A stretch of DNA of 64,000 nt from Pelecanus crispus. Lineage: Eukaryota > Chordata > Aves > Pelecaniformes > Pelecanidae. Numbering within the stretch: position 1 is the first letter of the stretch; each line of letters begins with the position of its first letter. Shown here one piece after another: positions 46,101 to 55,775 of the stretch. The notes beneath the pieces were generated by a model, which was not told where the DNA came from, did no database searches, and saw only the letters and a list, made by a program, of their open reading frames with translations. Made by a program: the position numbers and the translations under genes. The stretch spans positions 36,207,150-36,271,149 of the forward strand of contig NC_134653.1 in NCBI RefSeq assembly GCF_030463565.1. Reading direction: 5' to 3'.

Positions 46101-49100
46101 TTAAAGCCCACCGTAGGGTGTGTTTTGAGCTGAGAGTGGCAGACTGCTGCTGTGCGTGGTAGAGCTGTGGGAAACGCTACAGAAGTGACCATCCTCTCTA
46201 TGGGAATAACGGGAATTCTGTGGCCTCGGGTACTCAGGAGGTCAGAGCAGGCTGATCTAAAATTTCTTCTTAAATTCCGTGAATTGGCATTGACACGGGC
46301 TGTTATGGGCAGTTCGTAAGTGCATATTCATGACCTTCCTTAAAGCTGCTTCTTGGAGAGCACACCTCTGAAGAAAGCTTCATGTCAGAGCCAGGCATTT
46401 CTTGGTTTGGCCATGACGCGCAAGCAGCTGCGATCTTCTAATTCATCCCAAGGGGCGTGAGCAAGAGGTGCGAGGCACTGCTGTGGAACTTTTCACCCTC
46501 TACAGCTAGGTAATTAGGAATATGGTCAGACTAGACCTATCTGGAATAAGCCTTCCGACTTGTACAGAAGACTTCACGGGAGTCTCGCTGGCCACGCTCT
46601 GCACAGGTGGAGCTGGGGGAGTTACAAGATGGGCCCCAAATAAATCACCTTGGGTCTCTCAGACTCCAGCATGATTTGGATTGGGCCCATGTTAGAGATA
46701 CTTGTGGCACCTGTGGGTAAGAGGAGAAGTTCTTTTTCCTAAGTAACTTTTCCAAAATGGTGTTGTCATGTAACATCAGTGGGTGTATTCCAACGCATCT
46801 ACCCTTGGATCGGCTGACAAGGGCTGTTTACTATTACCTGGCAGCCGCTTCGCAGGTTGAACACCTCAGCACAGGATGACCAGGGGACTTTTTAGGTGGT
46901 TTCATCCTTTTCCTACGCCTCAAGAGCTACGAGGCACGCGGGCCCTGTGCTGACCTGCAGTAAATATTTGCTCTGATCTACTGACCTGTGTAGCTGCCAT
47001 TCCCAAGGCAGTAAGCTGAGTGCCTCGTCACTGAAGTGCAGCCTGTGAAAATAAACACAGGGATATTATTACTTCTCAGTAATGGCAAAGTAAGGCTTGT
47101 GAAACGGCGTTCTCTGAAAGAACGTGTTGCTCACCACAGGCATCCACGGGGGTGCCCAGACTTCAGTGTGGGCTTAGTGTTTTGCCAGCAGTTTTCTGGT
47201 AAAATCAGAATGCCCCCTTTTTATAGGGACAGAAGTAAAAGAAGTTCCCTATTTGGGATGTAGCAAAAAAAGTGAGTTGTGTTGTTCTCCACACTTTTTT
47301 TTTTTCTTTTTTTGGTGGCACATAAATTAAATGAGTCTTCTGTATCTTCTCCCTCCCATCAATGGTAGCTGGTCTAGAAGATCTTTTGTGGACCAATATC
47401 CTGAAGTCGCTCCAAGTGTCAGTTGTATTTATGTCTCTGTCCTTCGGCTGGAGATTGCTGCTGTCGCTCGGTAGACTGATGGGCTGAGTATGAGAGATAA
47501 GGACTCTTGTTTTATTGCGTTACGGCGTGTCTGTTAATGGAGGGAGGTAAAAGGGTATGCCCCTATGTTCCTCAAGTAACTGGCTGTCCCTTCTCTGTTA
47601 CTGATGGCAGCATCTCAATTTCACAGTCCTACCTTGCTGCACTACCTGGATTCATGATATATAATGCTGCCAGAGGATCCAGCAGACCTCTGCCTAATTT
47701 TGCCGGGCTGCACCGTGGTAGCTCCATTATGCCCCAGCAGATGCACTGTGGGGAAGTCTGCAGGCTCAAGACCAGCTTAGATTCTGTGCATGGCTGGAAA
47801 CCTTTGCAGGGCTGAGAGCTTCGCACTGACTTCTGTGAAGTGGAAAAGCTTAAATTCTGCAAAAATTAGTAGCTTAGAGGCCCTGTTTTCTTTGGGTGAA
47901 TGGATTTTTCTGATCTTGGTAGCAGTAGGGTTTTTTTTTTTTCAGTATAAAGAGTTAGGATTCGCATTAGGGAGGCTTAACTGGTTTGCTGAGGGATGGT
48001 GGCTAGTGCTGTGTTAGCCTTATAGCCCCCAAATTATATAAAGGAGAGGGTAACGCCTTAAAGATGTGGCATGCTGTTGGAACTGCAGGTCAGAACAAGG
48101 CTCTCGACAGCACCATTTCTCTGCTAGAGGCAGAGTGTATTTAGCCAGGAGTTTGGAATTGCCTGCTAGCTTAATAATGTTTAAGAGCTGCCAAGTTTCA
48201 AGTCTTGCTTCATGTTTGGGGGAAGATGAGACAGTCTGTCCTTTCCTGGGCCTGAGCTGAATTGGGCAAAAAACTTTGGAGTTCTTGCTGGTTCGTTTAA
48301 AGATGGTGTTTTATCCGTTCCTAAATAGATTTCCTTGAATAGGAATCTCGGAAATATTGCAGAGATGTCTTTTTGGAGAGAGGGTTGAGCACAGCTAAGA
48401 TGCTGGACCTTTAATAGACAGAAAATGGTACGGGATTGAGTACATTGATATACTTCAGCAGGAGGTCGGGGAAGGCCTGGCTAAAGATGAGGCAGTGCTT
48501 TTTTCAGAAGGTTCAAGTGGGTTTGGTAGACTTCCATCTCAGCTGCCTCTTAATATCCTTAACATCCCTTCACAGAATTTCCCCTTCTTGCCGAGGAGTC
48601 TCTTGAATTCCAGCTGAGTGCCAGTTCCTGAGCAAAAAGGCCCAGCGAGGAGAGAGAAACTCAATATACATGTGCACTGGCCTCACGTGTATGAGTCCAG
48701 GACCAGCTGATAGCCATGGTGACATTTTAGCTCTGCTTGTGCCTCCTTCTAGAACAGTGAGGTTTGGGAGTGGTGGGAGTTTTATTTTCTTTTCTAAGTG
48801 CTGTTTAACTTATTTGTGTCCCTTGCTGTTTCCCATGCATGTATTTTAGAAGTTAAATTTTTAATTTCCTGTGTTGTGTTAAAGCTGTGTGCAACCTCAT
48901 CTGTGTTTTCATAAGGATTCCTCCCTTCTAGCTGACTAGGTAGAGTAGCATTTTGAAGCTCCTGCCAGCTTGTTTTAATGCCTTACTAGAGAACAGCTGG
49001 AAAAACACTAATGAAGTCCCAAGTAATTTACAGGGACCTTTTACGAAAGAAATTATTTTATTCAAGTGGGATGGTGCTTGCTTTAAGCCTGACTTGCTCA

Positions 49101-50173
49101 GTGACTGACAAGGAGGCAGGCTGGTAGCACTGTTGATCTTGGGGTTTGTTCAGCAGGCTGCTCCCAGCTTTGGCAAGGGTTTCATATGTATAGTTCTTAA
49201 AATAAGGAGAGCTAATGCCGCATCGCTCCGATTAGAAGAGCCAGTTGAACATTATTGCAATCCCTTCAGTGTTTATTTTCTCACCACGGTTCTTGGGAAG
49301 CCCATATCTGGGGAGAGTGCAGTTCAGAGCTTCCATATTTGCAGATTTGGATTACTGATACTTTTTTGGAAAAAATTCGCATATGGAAGCATTCTGAGAC
49401 GTTCTTGCTGCATCTGTGGATGCAAGACGGAGGTGTCAGATGCCAGTTTGCAGGGGCCATTTGGTAGGGGTGTGTTGTTAGGTATTGGACTGTGGTTCAC
49501 CCTCGCACTGGGTTTGGGATTAGAATTACGGTTTGGTCTAGTGGGTGATGATGCACAAAGGGTTAGGCCTACACTTGGACTCATACCCCGAAGTTACAGA
49601 TCCCTGCTGTCCATGTACCCTGACTGACTGTCTGAATTTAACCTACCAACCCTCTCCAGGCCCAGCATGAGCCTTAATGAATTTTGCAGGCGTAAATCCT
49701 AATCCTAGCTGCCTTTCCTCTTAGCTCCGCCTTTAGGCATAGCTTTTGTGATAAAACCTTAGGTATCCAACCGCTATCAACCATAGCTCAAAGGCAGCGA
49801 CCCTCTGGCCACAGGCCCTGCCTAGATCTGGCTGGCAGCTTTTGCTGAGGGAAGCCTAAACCTCACCAAATGTCACGACTGGACCCAGTTGATAACCCAA
49901 ATTCAGCACCCACCACTGGCCCGAGGCCACCATAAAAGACTCAGGGCTGAGAAAAGCCCTGACCACAGAATAATAAGCTGGCAACACAAATGCTCTCCCT
50001 TGTTGCCTGCAGGAATCATTCAGAAATGGTGCGTGGAGAGAAAACGCCATATGTGGAAATAAAAATGACAAATTATGACTAATTGTTGTGGAAAATCTGC
50101 CCTCTGGGCACTTCAGAGAACTGGTATTGTAGTTTTTTCATCTGTGGTTATCTTTTTTTTTTTTTCTCCTTAG
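43197..50173 (+). other. ULK1: ULK1 intron 5
   Basis: 6,977-bp intron. It contains an A-tract (43321-43339), an 18-bp alternating purine-pyrimidine run (45916-45933) and a T-tract (about 47931-47942). Near 49500-49710 a G-rich half is followed by a C-rich half with short complementary segments. No exon or RNA gene was recognised. It ends TTTTTCTCCTTAG. Confidence 0.6.
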
Positions 50174-50347
50174 CTATGCGGACACTTAGTGAAGACACCA
50201 TCAGGCTCTTTCTCCAGCAGATAGCAGGTGCCATGAAAATGCTGCACAGCAAAGGCATCATCCATCGGGACCTGAAACCGCAGAATATCCTTCTTTCCTA
50301 TGCTGGAGGCAGAAAATCAAACCCCAACAACATTCGCATAAAGATCG
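50174..50347 (+). CDS. ULK1: ULK1 coding exon 6 (residues 99-157, both end codons split)
   Basis: 174 nt carrying the alpha-E helix and catalytic loop. It reads [20 protein letters not shown], then [22 protein letters not shown] aspartate D131 (human D138) is the catalytic base, with K133 and N136 completing the loop. A short insert ([11 protein letters not shown]) follows, as in other ULK1 proteins, before IRIKI. The final G joins CT of exon 7 to give Ala157 before DFG. Acceptor TCCTTAG|CT and donor ATCG|GTAAGA are good. Confidence 0.97.
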
Positions 50348-52112
50348 GTAAGACCCCATCACAAACGTCACCCTAAGCGCACTCAGGAGAGTTTGGTGAC
50401 AGATAAGTGGCAAGCATCCATCTTTGGGAAACAGCCTAGGAGAAGGAACTGCTGCACTTTTTAAAATGCCCTGATGTTTTTCATCTTCCTCGCTTAGCTC
50501 CTCTGCTAGATGTAACCTTCTGATGGCTCCAGGCAGGAGGAGCAAGAGCCTTCTGCTCTGCCAGGACACAGACTGACACAACAGAATTGGGCAGGCCCTG
50601 CTCCGCTTCCAGCTGAACGGTGCCTCCCTCAGTGAAAACAAATACCAGCCTGCCCTAATTGGCTTGTAATCTCCAGCTTAGCAAGAAATGAGCAGCCGTT
50701 GTGACTTTACCTCAGTTCTGTTAAAAGCTGCAGACAAATGTTGGTGTCTTTAAAGCCTGAAACTAGCTGCTCTCCGGGCTGGCGTCAGAGAGCACAGTGG
50801 GAGCCAGGCACACCTAAAAGCAGGAGTTCCCACAGTCCGAATTAGAGGCAGGCTTCTCAGCTGCATCTTGAAGAAATTCCCTTTTTTGCACATTAGGCGA
50901 GTGGCACAGATGGACCAGGAGTTGGGACAAGTGCTCCAGAAATCCAGTTACAGAGCACATGTATCCCCTGTGGTCCCTCAGAAATGAGTGCCGGGTGGTA
51001 TCGCCCTCAGCACGTGGATTTTTGGTTAGGTTACAGTTCAGGAGCTGAAGCTGACACCAATTGCACAAAACTGTTCCGCGCCTGTACCCTGTGTTGTGGA
51101 GGAAGAGTTAATGCTTTCATTCAGCTGAGAAGTGAGGTCCAGTGGAAAAGTTTGAAACATTGCTGCCCATTTGGCTGAAGCATTTTTATTTTTTTGGTGA
51201 AGTGCAGAGTTAGCTGGAAGGTGAAGTGACTGGGAGCCGCAGACGGAGGCGGGAGGGCTGCGGGCACGGCTGCTCTTGGGTGTGATGTACCCTGCAACCC
51301 CTCCCTCCCGCTTTCCCGAGAAGTCCGTGGTCCAGGGAATAGCTAGCCGTACCAATGCGTTAGTGACGGATGACAGCGTCAACAGCTGTGTCAGTCTCCT
51401 GGCTTGAAATGTCATAACCTTGAGAGAACCTCTAAGTACCGTGGTCAGAGGCGGAGTAACCTGCAGAGGTAATTCCTCTTGGTATTCCTTGTCCCCGGCT
51501 TTTCTTGCTACCAGGTGAACTACGGCTCAGCGTTCTGCCCTGGTGCTGGGGTTAGCGCTGTTGAGGCTCTTCTAAAGGAACAGAGCAAGCCTGTTTCCAG
51601 CGGGGCTGGTCTAGAAACCTGGGTGGTGGCGAGTGGTGGTTTCTCTTGGATGCCTGCTACATTGCAGCCTTTTCAATGGAGGGGAACTTCCAGTTCCCCA
51701 AAGTCAAAAGTTGAGATAGCAGCAGATGAACTAGCTGGTGCGAACTGGCACGCTCTCGCTGAAGTCGAGAGCGCTTTACCAGCTTGGAAGCTGACTTTTC
51801 GGAGTGCAGGCAAATGGGTACAGGAAGAAGTGACTGTTGATCTTTGAAAAATGGATGGGAGTTTGTGCTTCGGAATAGTTTGGGGTTTTTTGTGGCTTGG
51901 TCTAGTCTTTTCTCGTGTCCATAGTGTGCATTAGTAACTAGCACAAGGATGTTACTGCTCAAGGAGAGAGCAATCAAAGTCTTGTTAAGATGGGGTACTT
52001 CCCTTGCTGCGAAGATTCACGGGAAGGAAAGTAGGGGGAATCAACTGGGGAATGTGCAGGCTCTCCAGAACTGGTGTCTGACCCTGACCCACCTCTGTGT
52101 TTCTCTTCGTAG
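50348..52112 (+). other. ULK1: ULK1 intron 6
   Basis: 1,765-bp intron with donor GTAAGA and acceptor GTTTCTCTTCGTAG. No additional exon or repeat was recognised. Confidence 0.9.
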
Positions 52113-52186
52113 CTGACTTTGGGTTTGCCCGGTATCTGCAGAATAATATGATGGCAGCAACATTGTGTGGTTCACCAATGTACATG
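52113..52186 (+). CDS. ULK1: ULK1 coding exon 7 (residues 157-181)
   Basis: 74 nt encoding the magnesium-binding and activation segment: [20 protein letters not shown] then PMYM. DFG aspartate is D158 (human D165). T173 in MAATLCGS corresponds to human T180, the autophosphorylation site needed for activity. QNN replaces the mammalian QSN, which is conservative. It begins in phase with the split Ala codon and ends ATG|GTAAGT in phase 0. Confidence 0.97.
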
Positions 52187-54929
52187 GTAAGTGTGTTTTT
52201 TCTGTTTTGTTCTTGCTTCCCGCCCCACCCCAGAAGCAAGGCTTTGCTTTTTGCTAGTCTTTCCCCCAAAGGTGGAATTTTATTTACTTGTCAGAAACCA
52301 GCTATTACACAGGGAGACTTCATAAAGTTCTAGCTGCTGGTAGTGTTGGACAACAGGTACCTGTGTTGTCATCTAACTTTCAGGTGAGCTGTTGATAAAT
52401 AAAACTGAACAAACCAGGGTATTGATTGCTGTCTGCTGCCTGAAACTGCATTTTCCAGAGGGAAGCAGGGCCTCTCCACTGAAGGCGTTGCGAAATGAAA
52501 TCTATTTCCACTGCTGCGAGCAAAGCAACAGCAAGAGGGAGTGAGGGCTGGGGTGCTGTTTCACGCATCTGGCTATATTTGAGGTGGTGTTTCCTTGGAG
52601 AGGAGCCCCAGTAAATCACTGCTTCAGCAGGCCCTTTTGAGCCAGAGTGGTTCCTCAAGCCTGCTGTCACCTTGGGCTTTGCAGTCGTTTTTGCTAACGC
52701 CACAGCATCAGGAGCAGGGTCCCTGTTTAACAGCAGGCTTGTAAAATCTCCCAACTGTTTTTAGCTCTTTGGTCTGGCAAAATCCCTTTGGATTTATGGA
52801 CCTATGCAGGCAGAGATTTTGGCATTCTGGCTAACTTACTCCTAAGTATGCTTCGCTGTACGGCTCGGCAGACGAGTGTAAATGGAGCTCACCTGCTTCT
52901 GTTTGCAACTTGTTTTGTGCATTCCCACTCCCTAACCCTCCTCCCTGTGCTAATTCTTTCACGAAACCAGCTGCTTCCAGGGTGATTTCTTAGCTTGCGA
53001 AGCAGATGTGTTTAAAAAAACCCAAACTGATCCCTTTCGCTCCCTTTGCACTTCCCACTCTGGGACCAGGATGTGAGGAGGCGATCTCTTGTTTGTGCTC
53101 GTGGCAGCAGTCAAGATCTCAGTGTCGCATCAAGTCAGTGAAATTAAAAATGACAAAACCAGGCCAGAAATAAAAATGCCAAAGCCAGCCAGGTAGTAGT
53201 TCCTTGGGGATGTGGGTGTCTGAGCTCGAAGTAAGAAGATGACGTGGGTCAATTTAGGTTGAATTTTTTTACAGGTGCCCTGGGGACAGTAGGCACCTGA
53301 TTTTGAACATGGTCTAACCCACTCTAAGTCTGTTTTTTTTTGTTGTCTGTACTCTTCGGGCAGAGTTAGGCTGGGCTGGGCTGCACCACACAGGGGCCGT
53401 GTGTTTGGTAGTCTCTTCCACGGTACTAACTCAAGCAAAAGAGACTTCCTCCCTCTCCCTTTTTTTGAAGCCTGGTGTTTATTTGAACTATGCTGTATGT
53501 GAAGATGATGTAACATTTTTTTTCTCCTGTGAGAGCTTCCTGAATTGTCTATTTTTAGTGATACTTTTTCTTTCAGAGACTCTTGTGAAAGTAAATGAAA
53601 ACACCCAGCTTATTTTTTTGAAAGGGCTGGAGGAAGTTAGAGATGATCTTTTTCTATTTTTTTTTTTTTTATTTTAAACAACTCTGGACATTACAAGGAA
53701 TCTTGGAATGTTTCATATTGTTCTCTGTTTACTGATGGGCTTGAAGAAAGGTGGGGAGGGAGGGTTCAGCTGGGATTTAGGGGGTGTTTGAAGTCCTGCT
53801 GCTGTTGTGGCTCTTGTGCGGTAGCCCTGGGAACATCTGCTGGCAAGGCCGGCCTGCATTCCCTGCCTCAGCTCATAGCCCGTTGCTGCTCTTTTCATTT
53901 CGCTCTTTTAAAAAAGAAAGGTATTTTACCCACACCAGAATGAGCTTTCTCTCTGAACCCTGATATGATCCATGTCACGTGAGACTTCAGACCTTCTTGT
54001 GCAGTTCTTGTCCGGCTTCCTTGGCTTTGTTTGGTGTCATGCCTGCTTCCCCGAGGGACAGACCGAGCTCCTGTCCACAGCTTGTTTGCTGCCATTTTTT
54101 TTTATTTTCCCCTGTTACATGTGGCCTTTGCTTCTGACGGAGCTAGAAAATTGATCCTGTTCCGTGCTGGCAGCACTGCGATGAAATCTGTTGTTAAAAA
54201 CACGTGGGATTAGCAAGCCTGCCCTTCTGTCCCTCTTCTGCTGCCGCTCCTAAGGCACGCAGGGCTCTGGGGGCTTGCACCATCTCCAGCTTCTGGAACA
54301 AACCTGGGAGGGAGCAACCGAGGGCATGGTGTGAGGTTAGAAACCGGAGTCTGCGGCACAGCCGGGCTCAAGCTGTTGGACTGAAAGGCGCAGATCTGCC
54401 TCGGAACCCAACCGTGAGCTTGGCAGCGGGCTCTGGAGCATAATTCATACGCTGCCATCTTAGGCTAAATGAGGAAAGCGTGCAAGCGATGCAGGTCAGG
54501 ACGGAGGCTGAAGCTTGGGTGCGCGGTGTGAGCCTTTGCTTTTCTTGATCATTTATTTACCTGTTACTTGCTTTGGTTTAGATGATCCGTCCCTGCGATT
54601 TCAGCGAGGCTGCTGAGCGCAGGCGCACTCAGCAGAAAATGGTACGCTGAGAAGGGAGAGCGCTGAGCTCGCCCAAAGTAGCGAAACAGCACCTGGTATT
54701 TTTTGTCTGACTGAGCCAAAGTCTCCGCTTCCCCCACTTAAATAGGGAATTGGCCCTTTCAAGGTAGTGTTACAGTCGTCTGGGGAGCAAATCTTTCATG
54801 GTTATTGGGGAATCTAGCTCAGGGGTTTTAAGGCATAATAGTGACTTCTGTTTCTTTCTTGTAGCTGCCAAAAAAAAAAAAAAAAGCTACACCTTTTATA
54901 AAACAGATTTCTGTTCTCTCCCCAAAAAG
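52187..54929 (+). other. ULK1: ULK1 intron 7
   Basis: 2,743-bp intron. It contains T-tracts near 53333 and 53656-53670 and a GTCACGTGAG E-box at 53974-53983. Near its end are an excellent but non-authentic acceptor TTTCTTTCTTGTAG (AG at 54863-54864), a 16-A tract (54870-54885), and the actual acceptor CTCTCCCCAAAAAG (AG at 54928-54929). That last site is weak because purines separate the pyrimidine tract from the AG. Confidence 0.9.
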
Positions 54930-55031
54930 GCACCAGAAGTCATTATGTCTCAACACTACGATGCCAAAGCTGACCTCTGGAGTATAGGAACCATCATTTA
55001 TCAGTGTTTGACAGGAAAGGCTCCTTTTCAG
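54930..55031 (+). CDS. ULK1: ULK1 coding exon 8 (residues 182-215)
   Basis: 102 nt, phase 0 at both ends, encoding [20 protein letters not shown] then [14 protein letters not shown]. It contains the APE motif (A182-E184) closing the activation segment, the invariant D196 of subdomain IX (DLWSIG) and helix F. The donor is CAG|GTGAGT. The exon start is fixed by the requirement that APE directly follow PMYM; no other upstream AG keeps the frame. Later kinase subdomains (SPQDLRLFYEKN onward in the family) were looked for to the right and not found, so they lie beyond the window. Confidence 0.97.
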
Positions 55032-55552
55032 GTGAGTTGCTTAGAGCTAATATTTCTGACTCGCTTGCTTTTTTCTTTTTTTTTCCCTTTTAATCCGCTT
55101 ACTCTAAGCTTTCTGCCATCTAGAATATTAATTCCCATAGAACCAGCCTCATGGAGGTCTGGCTGTCCAACACCTTGACAATGTGGTGCTTTAAATGTTG
55201 TAACGCTGGACGTGTTGCTAGAATAGGACTCTCCTCCTCTGGGCTGTATCTCAGTGAAATGTATTTCCTGGTTATACATCCTTAGGAAGGGTCCTCTCTT
55301 CAGAAAATTATCATGCATCAGTTAAAGCAATGGGCTTTTTTTTCAGGCCCACAGTTAAAAAATTGGTTTCTATTTACAAATGTACTCAGTGTATCATTTA
55401 TAATTCTGTTGGGTACGGAAGGACAATAAGGAAGATTGTAATTGCAAGTTAATGTTCGGGATGATTTGGTGGTAACTGATGTATTGCAGCTAAATTGACT
55501 TTGTTTTTAGAGCAGTTAAGTAGGAGCTTATCAAAAGGATCTTGTCTGTCAT
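55032..55552 (+). other. ULK1: ULK1 intron 8, start
   Basis: Intron sequence after exon 8. No feature recognised apart from a T-rich stretch at about 55070-55085. Confidence 0.8.
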
Positions 55553-55775
55553 CTCACAGCAATCCCTTCCAGCCTGAAATGTTTATGTTCATCAAGTCCA
55601 AACCCTTCCAAATATAACACAGCCCAGTAAAACTCCACCCTATAATTTGTGCCATAACTTCTGGATGAGCTAGAGCATATCTTTTGTGAAAAGCATTCTC
55701 TGAGTTTAGATTTCTGAATGATGGAGAATTCATCACAGCCTTATGCAAGTTGCTTCGGGATTACTTCATGTATTT
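55553..55775 (-). mobile_element. Ancient L3/CR1-like LINE 3' fragment
   Basis: On the minus strand the sequence gives GCAACTTGCATAAGGCTGTG, ATGAATTCTCCATCATT, AAAGATATGCTCTAGCTCAT, then ACTGGGCTGTGTTATATTTG, GGACTTGATGAACATAA and CTGGAAGGGATTG. This order of motifs is that of the 3' end of old CR1/L3-type LINEs found across amniotes (TTCTCCATCACT, GCTCTAGCTCAAACAG, CTATGGCCTGTGTTAT, ACTAGATGATC, CCCTTCTGGC). It is much more diverged than the bird CR1 tails elsewhere in the window, so it is probably an old insertion predating birds. Its precise subfamily is uncertain. Confidence 0.72.

Noticed and set aside
49133..49627. A 164-codon frame in ULK1 intron 5
   Set aside because: Its peptide resembles no family and it lies in intron sequence between well-placed exons 5 and 6. 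No start context or splice signals support it.
26537..55031. Assignment to ULK2 instead of ULK1
   Set aside because: Diagnostic residues (NLAKSQT rather than NLSKSQ-, YDFQE rather than [24 protein letters not shown]) fit ULK1. The N-terminus [15 protein letters not shown] also matches ULK1.
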